Shown here piece after piece: positions 1 to 10,663 of a DNA stretch of 16,607 nucleotides. The notes under the pieces are model-generated. The model did no database searches, was not told where the DNA came from, and saw nothing but the letters and a program-made list of their open reading frames with translations. The DNA is from JBGZEX01 sp041846495 (GTDB lineage: Bacteria; Bacteroidota; Bacteroidia; Bacteroidales; Marinifilaceae). The stretch spans positions 1 to 16,607 of the forward strand of contig JBGZEX010000080.1 in NCBI GenBank assembly GCA_041846495.1, in the 5' to 3' direction. Numbering within the stretch: the stretch's first letter is position 1; the number at the start of each line of letters is the position of its first letter. A program made the translations under genes and the position numbers.

Positions 1-4
1 AAAT

Positions 5-112
5 TCGGCATCGACCTACTCTCCCACCATAAGGCAGTACCATCAGCGCTAAAGGGCTTAACTTCTCTGTTCGGAATGGGTAGAGGTGGATCCCCTTTGC
101 TATAGACACCTT
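5..112 (-). rRNA. rrf: 5S ribosomal RNA
   Basis: This is the 5S rRNA of the large ribosomal subunit and the last gene of the minus-strand rRNA operon. The terminal helix is visible: GGTGTC at the 5' end (110-105) pairs with GATGCC near the 3' end (12-7), allowing G-U pairs. The internal stretches CCGAACAGAGAAGTTAAG and GGTGGGAGAGTAGGTCG are typical bacterial 5S sequence. The exact ends are estimated to within a few bases. The operon terminator must lie to the left of the window. Confidence 0.93.
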
Positions 113-242
113 TTAATATCTTATGAACTTATCGTTATTTTCTCAAATAAATACGAAATACGATAATAACTATATCCTATAAATAAGAACTATACCTAAT
201 GTTTCAATGACCATCGGGAAGTAAAGAATCATATTTCAATAC
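113..242 (-). other. 23S-5S intergenic spacer, no gene seen
   Basis: This AT-rich transcribed spacer of about 130 bases separates 23S from 5S. I see no tRNA, reading frame or strong hairpin in it. Its 23S-proximal edge borders ATACGTAAG (243-251), which pairs with CTTACGTAT (3133-3141) to close the 23S terminal helix. Confidence 0.7.
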
Positions 243-3139
<2,897 letters not shown>

Positions 3140-3246
3140 ATTTTACTCGTATTCGCTCGATTTATTGTATTAATAAATTTTACTTCTACTTCTTTATAAT
3201 GGAATATGATTCCATTTTTACTTCCCAATATGTCAATGAACTGTTG

Positions 3247-3292
3247 TGGATTTATCGGAGTCGAACCGATTTTTACCTGGCCGCGGAATCCT
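3247..3292 (-). pseudogene. Degenerate tRNA (tRNA-Ala-like 3' end) in rRNA spacer
   Basis: Read on the minus strand, 3270-3254 is a perfect T-arm: stem ATCGG/CCGAT (5 bp) around the 7-base loop TTCGACT. It is followed directly by AAATCCAC, which looks like the 3' strand of an acceptor stem. From memory of the family, the T-arm is nearly identical to that of Bacteroidales tRNA-Ala, the tRNA usually found in this spacer. About 16 bases 5' of the T-arm, GGATT (3291-3287) can pair with AATCC (3252-3248), giving a 5-bp acceptor-like helix. There is no room for a D-arm or anticodon arm, so it cannot be a working tRNA. The most likely reading is an internal deletion of a spacer tRNA. Confidence 0.6.
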
Positions 3293-3321
3293 AATATAAA
3301 AATATCATAAAGCAAATAAAA

Positions 3322-3347
3322 AAAACAGCAAGCGCTATAGTATAAGC
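3322..3347 (-). other. 16S rRNA processing stem, 3' half
   Basis: Just 3' of 16S, the minus strand has two adjacent blocks that pair with the 16S leader. GCTTATACTAT (3347-3337) pairs with leader ATAGTATGAGC (4917-4907), 11 bp with one G-U. GCGCTTGCTG (3335-3326) pairs with leader CAGCAAGTGC (4954-4945), 10 bp with one G-U, and A/U pairs extend it by about four more. This is the expected long double strand cut by RNase III during 16S maturation. The pairing is seen in the sequence; the cleavage is inferred. Confidence 0.65.
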
Positions 3348-3351
3348 TCCA

Positions 3352-4878
<1,527 letters not shown>

Positions 4879-5072
4879 AAAATTTCTATAATCAATGTTC
4901 TTTCCTGCTCATACTATTTCCTATAATATCCAATTATGGGACGCGCACTTGCTGTCTTATATTTTTTCTACAATATGTTGAAGAACTCGTATAACATTGC
5001 ACTTCGAAAATCATACCCTCTCACCCTCCTCCAAGCCCCCATAAAACACAACCCCTCTCTTTATCGAAACGC
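4879..5072 (-). promoter_or_regulatory. rRNA operon leader with processing stem and possible boxA
   Basis: This is the transcribed leader between the inferred P2 start (about 5072) and 16S. It holds the 5' halves of the two-part 16S processing stem (4907-4917 and 4945-4958), with about 27 bases looped out between them. GTTCTTCAACATATTG (4986-4971, minus strand) sits where a boxA-like antitermination signal is expected and resembles leader sequences I recall from other Bacteroidales. The boxA assignment is weak. Short plus-strand reading frames here are not convincing genes. Confidence 0.5.
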
Positions 5073-5077
5073 GGATG

Positions 5078-5110
5078 CAAAGATAAAGAATTTTATACCC
5101 TACTTCCAAA
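5078..5110 (-). promoter_or_regulatory. rRNA operon promoter P2 (Bacteroidota sigma-A type)
   Basis: On the minus strand, TTTG (5110-5107) is followed after 21 bases by TATCTTTG (5085-5078), an exact TAnnTTTG match. Transcription would start near 5072, about 190 bases upstream of 16S. The position directly upstream of an rRNA leader supports the call. Confidence 0.55.
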
Positions 5111-5196
5111 TTTTATTAAAGCATTTTTTCAAAAAACTTCTTCGCCTTCTACCCCACCCCTCGAATACCCCATCAACAACCTATCGAAAGCGGGGA

Positions 5197-5228
5197 CAAA
5201 AGTAGAAAACATTATTCTTCCATCCAAA
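5197..5228 (-). promoter_or_regulatory. rRNA operon promoter P1 (Bacteroidota sigma-A type)
   Basis: On the minus strand, TTTG (5228-5225) is followed after exactly 20 bases by TACTTTTG (5204-5197), matching TTTG-N19-21-TAnnTTTG. It lies about 120 bases upstream of P2, giving the tandem arrangement common in rRNA operons. Confidence 0.55.
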
Positions 5229-5370
5229 ACATTTGCAAACTATTTTCAGAAAAAAAACAATACGAGCCCTTTCGGCTTCGAAACAAAGTCTTTGCGGCAT
5301 ATTTCAAACGGCCATATACCGGGAAATCGTAAAGATGCCGACGTATAAAAATGTAAATACTCATAAGTTG

Positions 5371-5429
5371 CATAAAAACAAAAGGCCGACTACAAGCCGT
5401 ATGCATAACGGGAAGCCGAATCCGGCCTT
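5371..5429 (-). terminator. Intrinsic terminator downstream of tRNA-Arg and small ORF
   Basis: On the minus strand, AAGGCCG (5429-5423) pairs with CGGCCTT (5388-5382). Inside is a second small hairpin CCGT/ACGG around TATGCAT. The stem is followed by the U-rich tail TTTGTTTTTATG. It ends minus-strand transcription that began at tRNA-Arg. The plus-strand side also has a T-rich flank (CTTCTTTTC), so some bidirectional activity is possible. Confidence 0.65.
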
Positions 5430-5443
5430 CTTTTCGCCGGAAC

Positions 5444-5707
5444 TTACGGACGAATATCCGTATTTCCCCGTCTTTGAGAATTCACCAAATCGGACAGTAT
5501 TTCATCCGTAAAAGTATAGGTAAACCGAAAATGATTCCTCTCCAATTTCTCGATCCGATAATTATTACGCTCCCGAATGCCCGTATCCGGTAGCAAAGGG
5601 ATCGTCATCGTCCCGTCTGAGGATAAATTCCGTATAATAGCCGTAGAAAGAAATTTTATAGATTTTTGTCGAAGAGTTCCCGGATAGCGTAATAAAGTTT
5701 TCGACAC
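5444..5707 (-). CDS. Doubtful small ORF or gene remnant after tRNA-Arg
   Basis: An 87-codon frame with a GTG start ends 15 bases before a good terminator. The frame is also open upstream of the GTG, back to a TAA inside the tRNA-Arg gene, so the true 5' end is unclear. The first ATG is internal at 5608 and would leave 54 residues. The second half (SSDGTMTIPLL, then NNYRIEKLERNHFRFTYTF) alternates hydrophobic and polar residues like a beta-strand protein. It vaguely recalls the C-terminal half of Bacteroidota lipocalin-like proteins, but I do not recognise the family. There is no signal peptide or obvious ribosome binding site. It may be a decayed 3' end of a gene, a small real protein, or chance. 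Confidence 0.3.
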   Translation of the reverse strand: MSKTLLRYPGTLRQKSIKFLSTAIIRNLSSDGTMTIPLLPDTGIRERNNYRIEKLERNHFRFTYTFTDEILSDLVNSQRRGNTDIRP

Positions 5708-5744
5708 AATTCTTCGGAAAAAATTATCGGACCATCCCGAAAAG

Positions 5745-5818
5745 TGATCTAGTTAGGATTCGAACCTAAGACCTACGGCTTAGAAGGCCGTTGCTCTATC
5801 CAGCTGAGCTACTAGACC
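5745..5818 (-). tRNA. tRNA-Arg (anticodon UCU)
   Basis: The full cloverleaf is visible on the minus strand. The acceptor stem GGTCTAG/CTAGATC has one G-U pair. A D-arm with AGCTCAGCTGGATAGAGC follows. The anticodon stem ACGGC/GCCGT surrounds the loop CTTCTAA with anticodon TCT, which reads AGA/AGG codons. The T-arm is TTAGG-TTCGAAT-CCTAA and the discriminator base is A. CCA is not encoded and would be added by the CCA-adding enzyme. The gene is 74 bases long. Confidence 0.96.
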
Positions 5819-5830
5819 GGTTTCCGGTTG

Positions 5831-5861
5831 CAAAATTAGCATTTATTTTTAAGTCCGCAAA
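5831..5861 (-). promoter_or_regulatory. Promoter of tRNA-Arg
   Basis: On the minus strand, TTTG (5861-5858) is followed after 19 bases by TAATTTTG (5838-5831), a full match to the Bacteroidota sigma-A consensus. Transcription would start near 5825, about seven bases before the mature tRNA 5' end at 5818. Confidence 0.65.
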
Positions 5862-6174
5862 GCAAATTCCGTTTTTTACGCAAAAAGACCGCTACAAAAA
5901 TCCTACAAAACAATCGCCATTCCTGAGAGCGGACTCTTAAAAGGTGTCAAATATCGATATACTAACTCCCCGACTCCCAATAAATAATCCGGCTTCCGTA
6001 CGGAAGTGCAGAGGAGAGAAAACATCAGACCGGTTTTCGGAAACCGGCGACAAATCGGTCTTTATCCGTAATTATGTAAAGTTATAAATTATCAAATGAT
6101 TAACCGGCATAAAAATGTACGACGAGCAAACGAGAGAAATTTTCCGTTCCGTATAGGTAAAAAAAATAATTCAG
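5862..6174. other. Intergenic region between divergent tRNA-Arg and helicase gene
   Basis: I see no gene here on either strand. Visible structures are the 10-bp palindrome ATATCGATAT (5951-5960), the perfect 14-bp palindrome CTTCCGTACGGAAG (5993-6006), and a 7-bp hairpin CCGGTTT-TCGG-AAACCGG (6030-6047). The hairpin lacks a T tract, so it is a poor terminator. These could be regulator sites for the helicase gene, but nothing identifies a regulator. Confidence 0.4.
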
Positions 6175-6182
6175 TATCTTTG
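6175..6182 (+). promoter_or_regulatory. -7 promoter element of the DEAD-box helicase gene
   Basis: TATCTTTG is an exact TAnnTTTG match lying 20 bases before the ATG at 6203, so the leader would be about 15 bases. No good TTTG -33 element is seen at the right distance. An AT-rich run (TAAAAAAAATAATT) lies just upstream. Confidence 0.42.
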
Positions 6183-6202
6183 TCGAAGATTACGGTTATA
6201 AT

Positions 6203-7414
6203 ATGAAATTTACAGAAATAGGATTGGATGACAGCATTCTGAACGGTTTGGATGCTATGAACTTCGAAGAAGCCACTCCGGTACAGGAAATGGCTATCCC
6301 CGTCATAATGAAAGGCAAGGATGTGATTGCCTGCGCACAAACCGGGACGGGAAAAACGGCGGCCTACATCCTGCCGCTTCTCCATCATTTATTGAAAGAG
6401 CGGGATTCCGAAGATTCGGTAAAAGCAGTCATCATGGTTCCCACCCGGGAATTGGCACAACAAATAGACATACAGATTCAGGGTTTCGCCTATTTCCTGC
6501 CCGTTTCTTCCACCGTCGTATACGGAGGAGGGGACGGTGCCGATTGGGAGCAACAGAAAAGAGGAATGTTACGGGGTGCCGACATCGTCATCGCCACACC
6601 GGGACGGCTTATCGCTCATATTGCCAATAGCGGAGTCGATTTATCCAAGGTAAAATACTTCATCCTGGACGAGGCAGACCGGATGTTGGATATGGGATTT
6701 ATCGACGACATTCAACATATTGTAAACAAGCTCCCGAAGAAGCGCCAAACTCTTATGTTCTCGGCTACATTGGCTCCCAAAATACGGGAATTGGCAAAAC
6801 AAATATTGACCGACCCGGAAGAAATAAGTATTGCCGTATCGAAACCCAACGAATCCATCATCCAGTCGGCCTATATATGCTACGAAGCTCAGAAAATCCT
6901 CCTCACTCAAATGTTATTGGATAAACCCGAGGAACGGAAGACCATCATATTCTCTTCTTCGAAAATCAAGGTTAAGGAACTGACCCGGGCTTTGAAAAAA
7001 CTCCATTTGAATGTTGCGGCCATGCATTCCGACCTTTCTCAAAGCGAACGGGAAGAAGTCATGCTCAATTTTAAAAACAACAAGATATCGATTATCGTAG
7101 CCACCGATGTCATAGCAAGAGGCATAGATATCGAAGATATCCTTCTCGTCATCAATTACGACGTTCCCCATGATCCGGAAGATTATATTCACCGGATCGG
7201 GAGGACAGCCCGTGCAGATGCGGACGGGGTTTCCATCACCTTCGTAAACGAAGAAGAGCAGGCCAAATTTCAAAACATCGAAAAATTCCTCGAAAAAACC
7301 ATATACAAAATACCTGTTCCCAAAGAAATAGGCAAGGCTCCGGAATATAATCCCAAAGCCTTTGAAAGCAAAAAAAGAAATAAACGGAAACCCCGAAAGG
7401 AAAACAGGAAATAA
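6203..7414 (+). CDS. DEAD-box ATP-dependent RNA helicase
   Basis: This 403-residue cytoplasmic helicase unwinds short RNA duplexes and probably helps ribosome assembly or mRNA turnover, as RhlE/DeaD-type proteins do. All core motifs are present in order: Q motif (about 3-31, ending ATPVQ), motif I AQTGTGKT (45-52), Ia PTRELA (80-85), GG (109-110), Ib TPGR (132-135), II DEAD (156-159), III SAT (187-189), V ATDVIARGIDI (300-310) and VI HRIGRTAR (330-337). After the second RecA-like domain comes a short, strongly basic tail (about 388-403), typical of RNA-binding extensions. It lacks the long DeaD/CsdA C-terminal RNA-binding domain, so RhlE-like is the closer fit. The ATG start fits the nearby promoter. 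It stands alone and converges on kdsA. Confidence 0.95.
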   Translation: MKFTEIGLDDSILNGLDAMNFEEATPVQEMAIPVIMKGKDVIACAQTGTGKTAAYILPLLHHLLKERDSEDSVKAVIMVPTRELAQQIDIQIQGFAYFLPVSSTVVYGGGDGADWEQQKRGMLRGADIVIATPGRLIAHIANSGVDLSKVKYFILDEADRMLDMGFIDDIQHIVNKLPKKRQTLMFSATLAPKIRELAKQILTDPEEISIAVSKPNESIIQSAYICYEAQKILLTQMLLDKPEERKTIIFSSSKIKVKELTRALKKLHLNVAAMHSDLSQSEREEVMLNFKNNKISIIVATDVIARGIDIEDILLVINYDVPHDPEDYIHRIGRTARADADGVSITFVNEEEQAKFQNIEKFLEKTIYKIPVPKEIGKAPEYNPKAFESKKRNKRKPRKENRK

Positions 7415-7460
7415 CCGGCAAATCTTCTTCGTCTCTTTCGGGATTCAAGACTGTGTACTT

Positions 7461-7481
7461 CAGCATACTCCTTCGATGCTG
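7461..7481 (+). terminator. Weak hairpin after the helicase gene
   Basis: CAGCAT and ATGCTG form a 6-bp stem around a 9-base loop, 46 bases after the helicase stop codon. There is no T run after it, so termination activity is uncertain. Confidence 0.25.
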
Positions 7482-7523
7482 CACAAATTCTATGCCTCAA
7501 AAGATTGCCTTAGAATACATTTC

Positions 7524-7555
7524 GAGACGATTCCCTAAGTTTAGAGAATCGCCTC
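7524..7555. terminator. Hairpin between convergent helicase and kdsA genes
   Basis: GAG-A-CGATTC-C-CTA pairs with TAG-A-GAATCG-C-CTC around loop AGTT, an interrupted stem of about 12 paired bases on either strand. It overlaps the kdsA stop codon (7541-7543) and lies at the meeting point of two converging transcripts. It may act in both directions, but no U tract follows on either side. Confidence 0.35.
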
Positions 7556-8356
7556 TCTGATCCGGCACAGTTTCTCCAAAAGCCCTTCCAGCAAATCCAG
7601 ACGCAACATATTGGCTCCGTCCGATTTGGCACGGGAAGGTTCCGGATGGGTTTCGATAAAAATACCGTCGGCTCCTGCAGCGATTCCGGCCTTGGCAACG
7701 GTCTCTATCAACTGCGGTTGTCCGCCCGTCACTCCCGAAGCCTGATTGGGTTGTTGAAGGGAATGAGTGACGTCCAGGACGACCGGACAATTACAGGCCG
7801 ATTGCATAACAGGTATGCCGCGATAATCCACGACGAGGTCCTGATAGCCGAACGTCGTTCCTCTTTCGGTAACCATCACATTGGAGTTCCCGGACATACG
7901 CACTTTATCCACGGCAAAGACCATAGCCTCGGGCGAAAGGAACTGTCCCTTTTTAATATTCACCCATTTGCCCGTATTTGCAGCCGCCACCAATAAATCG
8001 GTCTGACGGCACAAAAAGGCCGGAATTTGCAATATATCCACATAAGCGGCAGCCATTAAGGCGTCTTCGGGAGAATGGATATCCGTGACTACCGGTATCT
8101 TAAAACTTTCTCCCACTCTTCTAAGTATATCCAAGGCCTTCTCGTCTCCTATACCGGTATACGAATCGATACGCGAGCGATTGGCTTTTTTAAAAGAACC
8201 TTTGAATACGTAAGGTATTCCCAAACGTTTGCATATCGTATCGGCTCTTTCGGCAATTTCAAAAGCCATTTCTTCGCCCTCGATAACACAGGGGCCGGCC
8301 AAGAGATAAAACATGGGACCGGCATTCATCTTCTTTGAAAACTCATCGATATTCAT
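7541..8356 (-). CDS. kdsA: 3-deoxy-D-manno-octulosonate 8-phosphate synthase
   Basis: KdsA condenses phosphoenolpyruvate with arabinose 5-phosphate to make Kdo 8-phosphate, the first committed step to the Kdo of lipopolysaccharide. It is a cytoplasmic TIM-barrel enzyme. Visible motifs (numbered from the start chosen here, 271 residues) are AGPCVIEGEE (20-29), KANRS (57-61), TDIH (91-94), QIPAFLCRQTDLL (110-122), KKGQF (135-139), ERGTTFGY (164-171), DVTHS (195-199) and ETHPEP (235-240). Cys23, His198, Glu235 and Asp246 match the metal ligands of the metal-dependent class, unlike the E. coli enzyme, which has Asn at the Cys position. The ATG at 8356 overlaps the rarA stop as ATGA, pointing to coupled translation. 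An alternative ATG at 8377 would add seven residues and overlap rarA by 25 bases. Confidence 0.95.
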   Translation of the reverse strand: MNIDEFSKKMNAGPMFYLLAGPCVIEGEEMAFEIAERADTICKRLGIPYVFKGSFKKANRSRIDSYTGIGDEKALDILRRVGESFKIPVVTDIHSPEDALMAAAYVDILQIPAFLCRQTDLLVAAANTGKWVNIKKGQFLSPEAMVFAVDKVRMSGNSNVMVTERGTTFGYQDLVVDYRGIPVMQSACNCPVVLDVTHSLQQPNQASGVTGGQPQLIETVAKAGIAAGADGIFIETHPEPSRAKSDGANMLRLDLLEGLLEKLCRIREAIL

Positions 8357-9624
8357 CTGTATTTTTTCTTCCACCATTTTCTTAAACGTTCGAATATATG
8401 TATTTCCTGGGAATTTTCCTGAGGATAATAAAAAATCTTTCCCCGAGCATCCCGGGGGAGATAATCCGCCTCCACAAAATTTCCCGGATAATCGTGGGCA
8501 TATTTATAATTCTTTCCGTATCCCAATTCTTTCATCAATTTCGAAGGAGCATTTCTCAACTCCATCGGAACGGGGAGATTGCCCGTGCGTTCCACATAGT
8601 CCATAGCGTCGTTTATCGCCCTATAGGCGGAATTGCTCTTGGGAGAAGAAGCCAGATATATGATACATTCGGCCAAAGGAATCCGCGCTTCCGGCATACC
8701 TATTTTATGTACGGCCTCGAAACAGGCATCGGCTATCAGCATTGCATTGGGATTCGCCAAACCTATATCCTCGGAAGCCGAGATAATCAGTCTCCGGGCT
8801 ATGAACTTCGGGTCCTCTCCTCCGGCAAGCATTCTGGCCATCCAATAAAGGGCGGCATCGGGATCGCTTCCCCTTACCGATTTTATCATGGCGGAAATCA
8901 AATCGTAATGCTGTTCTCCATCCTTATCGTACATCAAAGGATTGGATGCCGCCACTTTTTTCACGGTTTCCTTTGCGATGATTCTCGAATCGGGAGGAAG
9001 TACGTTTACGGATAATTCCAATAAATTCAACAATTTACGGGCATCCCCTCCGCTACAGGCGATCAATGCTTCCGGATCCTCCAATACATATCCTTTGTCC
9101 TTAAACAAGATATCTTCGGCCAATACACGCTCCAACAGCTCCATGAGGTCTTCTTTCTCCAAGGGTTTTAGTACATATACCTGACAACGCGACAACAAGG
9201 GAGATATTACTTCGAAAGAAGGATTTTCCGTCGTAGCTCCTATCAATGTAAACGTCCCTTTTTCCACTGCCGCCAAGAGTGAATCCTGCTGGGATTTGGA
9301 AAATCTGTGGATTTCGTCTATAAAAAGAATCGGACGGGGAGCCGTAAAGAATTGCCGGTTTTCGGCCTTTTGGATGACTTCTCTCACATCCTTGACTCCC
9401 GAATTAATAGCCGAAAGCAAATAGAACGGCCGTTCCAGTTCTGCGGCCGTTATCATTGCCAGTGTCGTCTTTCCCACCCCGGGAGGTCCCCAGAGAATAA
9501 AAGAAGAGAGGCGACCGCTCTCGATCATATTGCGAATAATCTTGCCTTCTCCTATAAGATGTTGCTGTCCGACATAATCGGCAAGTTTCTTAGGGCGCAT
9601 TCGTTCGGCCAACGGCATATTCAT
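8353..9624 (-). CDS. rarA: Replication-associated recombination AAA+ ATPase RarA (MgsA)
   Basis: RarA (MgsA) is a clamp-loader-like AAA+ ATPase, working as a tetramer, that acts at stalled replication forks and interacts with SSB. From the start used here (423 residues) the order is: N-terminal PLAERMRPK (4-12), Walker A GPPGVGKT (46-53), Walker B LFIDEIHRF (100-108), sensor 1 GATTENPSF (129-137), arginine-finger LSR (144-146) and sensor 2 GDARKLLN (193-200). The helical C-terminal region follows, with RLIISASEDIGLA (278-290) and LGYGKNYKYAHDYP near the end. The frame extends upstream to an ATG at 9675, but that start lies upstream of the likely promoter (9647-9654), and family members begin close to PLAER, so the ATG at 9624 is preferred. 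It is the first gene of a two-gene unit with kdsA. Confidence 0.95.
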   Translation of the reverse strand: MNMPLAERMRPKKLADYVGQQHLIGEGKIIRNMIESGRLSSFILWGPPGVGKTTLAMITAAELERPFYLLSAINSGVKDVREVIQKAENRQFFTAPRPILFIDEIHRFSKSQQDSLLAAVEKGTFTLIGATTENPSFEVISPLLSRCQVYVLKPLEKEDLMELLERVLAEDILFKDKGYVLEDPEALIACSGGDARKLLNLLELSVNVLPPDSRIIAKETVKKVAASNPLMYDKDGEQHYDLISAMIKSVRGSDPDAALYWMARMLAGGEDPKFIARRLIISASEDIGLANPNAMLIADACFEAVHKIGMPEARIPLAECIIYLASSPKSNSAYRAINDAMDYVERTGNLPVPMELRNAPSKLMKELGYGKNYKYAHDYPGNFVEADYLPRDARGKIFYYPQENSQEIHIFERLRKWWKKKYR

Positions 9625-9646
9625 AAGCTCGGTTTTTACGTAAATA

Positions 9647-9654
9647 CAAAGATA
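9647..9654 (-). promoter_or_regulatory. -7 promoter element of the rarA-kdsA unit
   Basis: TATCTTTG on the minus strand matches TAnnTTTG exactly. The inferred start near 9641 leaves a leader of about 17 bases before the rarA ATG at 9624. A TTG lies about 23 bases upstream (9680-9678), slightly farther than ideal for the -33 element. Confidence 0.5.
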
Positions 9655-9671
9655 ACCACTCGAAGGCAAAA

Positions 9672-9803
9672 TCACCCCAACTTCACCGAAGTATTTTTCA
9701 CCGGAAGCGCATTGCGAAAAGGAATATAATCGATTTTCCGGCCCATCCGGTCTTTTCTACGCAAAATTTCATCGAGGTCCGTCTCCTGAACGTTAAATCC
9801 CGC
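9672..9803 (-). pseudogene. Coding-looking 3' remnant upstream of rarA
   Basis: On the minus strand one frame reads 43 codons from GCG at 9803 to TGA at 9672. The peptide looks like real protein: acidic and charged (QETDLDEILRRKDR), then MGRKIDYIPFRNALPV and a short tail. It has no plausible start: a TAA lies two codons upstream and the DNA beyond is AT-rich and noncoding. The only ATG inside would give 24 residues. The simplest reading is the C-terminal end of a gene whose 5' part was deleted. I do not recognise the family. A chance open frame cannot be excluded at this length. Confidence 0.35.
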
Positions 9804-9870
9804 ACTTTATCCCCGGTTTGGAATAAAAAAATTAATTTAGTCGCAAATTCCATTTTTTAATGACGAATTT

Positions 9871-10623
9871 ATGCGTATACACATATTGCTTATTATAAGT
9901 TTAAGTTTCCCTCCTTTGGCAAAGGCACAGGAGAACCGGCCCCATCCTTCCAAATACCGCCTGAATATGAACGGATTAATGATAGAAACCAATAAGATAT
10001 CTTTCAATGTATATTCGGGAACCATCTCTTGCGACACCCTCGAATTCTACAACGGCAGCGACTCCCCTCTTTCGTTGAAATTCAACAAAACCCCGGAAGG
10101 AATAGAAACGGAGATATATCCCGAAAATACGCCACCGGGAGAAAAAGGACATATTATATTCAAATTCGATTCGAAATATACGTTCGGCTATAAGCGCTGG
10201 CTATTGTTCCCCGTTATCAACGGAGTACAGGAATACGCCTTCCGGTTTATCGTGGAAACTGCGGTATCCGAAGATTTTTCGCTACTGAGCGCCGAAGAAA
10301 TAAAACAGAGGCCGATCGCAGAAATAGAAAATGCCGTTTTAGATTTCGGGAAAATCAAAAGCGGAAAAAAACTCGAATTGAAATACAAACTTAAAAATTC
10401 CGGTCGGAATGCCCTTATCATCCGGGCAATAAAATCCGACTGCAATTGCCTGAAAATAAAAAAGCCGAAACCCTTGATAGGGGCAGGAGACGAAATTCTC
10501 ATCTCGGCCGTATACGATTCGTCCGGACAGAGCGGATTCGTTCATAAAACGCTCACTCTTATAACCAACGACCCTCAAAACACGGTTTTGATATTAAGAT
10601 TCGCAGCAGAGGTCATCCCTTAA
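9871..10623 (+). CDS. Secreted DUF1573 domain protein
   Basis: This 250-residue protein has a short Sec signal peptide: basic start MRIH, hydrophobic core LLIISLSFPPL, and likely cleavage after AKA (residue 19). There is no lipobox cysteine, so it is probably periplasmic or exported, not a lipoprotein. Residues about 157-234 form a DUF1573 domain, an Ig-like beta fold. Signs are LDFGKIKSG (157-165), KLKNSGRNALII (173-184), the usually CGC-like motif here reading CNC (191-193), and the closing LTLITNDP (228-235). Residues 40-130 look like a second beta-rich domain. DUF1573 proteins are abundant in Bacteroidota and mostly without known function. The protein lies upstream of mutS2 on the same strand, but that gene has its own promoter. 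Confidence 0.85.
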   Translation: MRIHILLIISLSFPPLAKAQENRPHPSKYRLNMNGLMIETNKISFNVYSGTISCDTLEFYNGSDSPLSLKFNKTPEGIETEIYPENTPPGEKGHIIFKFDSKYTFGYKRWLLFPVINGVQEYAFRFIVETAVSEDFSLLSAEEIKQRPIAEIENAVLDFGKIKSGKKLELKYKLKNSGRNALIIRAIKSDCNCLKIKKPKPLIGAGDEILISAVYDSSGQSGFVHKTLTLITNDPQNTVLILRFAAEVIP

Positions 10624-10633
10624 TCTTATTTTG

Positions 10634-10641
10634 TAATTTTG
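10634..10641 (+). promoter_or_regulatory. -7 promoter element of mutS2
   Basis: TAATTTTG matches TAnnTTTG exactly and begins 11 bases after the stop codon of the DUF1573 gene. The inferred start near 10647 leaves a leader of about 17 bases before the GTG start of mutS2. No clear TTTG -33 element is seen. Read-through from the upstream gene is also possible. Confidence 0.48.
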
Positions 10642-10663
10642 CGGCAACTTAAAAAATACGAAG

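Larger units (their letters stand above)
3140..3351 (-). other. 16S-23S internal transcribed spacer
   Basis: The spacer is only about 210 bases and is AT-rich. Many Bacteroidales operons carry tRNA-Ile and tRNA-Ala here, but no complete cloverleaf is present. Two elements can be identified. One is a tRNA-like remnant at 3247-3292. The other is the 3' half of the 16S processing stem at 3322-3347, which pairs with the 16S leader. Confidence 0.85.

Noticed and set aside
5815..6047. Near-repeat AGACCGGTTT[C/T]CGG at the 5' end of tRNA-Arg and again near 6028, a possible attachment-site pair
   Set aside because: It is only about 14 bases with a mismatch, it sits at the 5' end of the tRNA instead of the usual 3' end, and no integrase or element lies between the copies.
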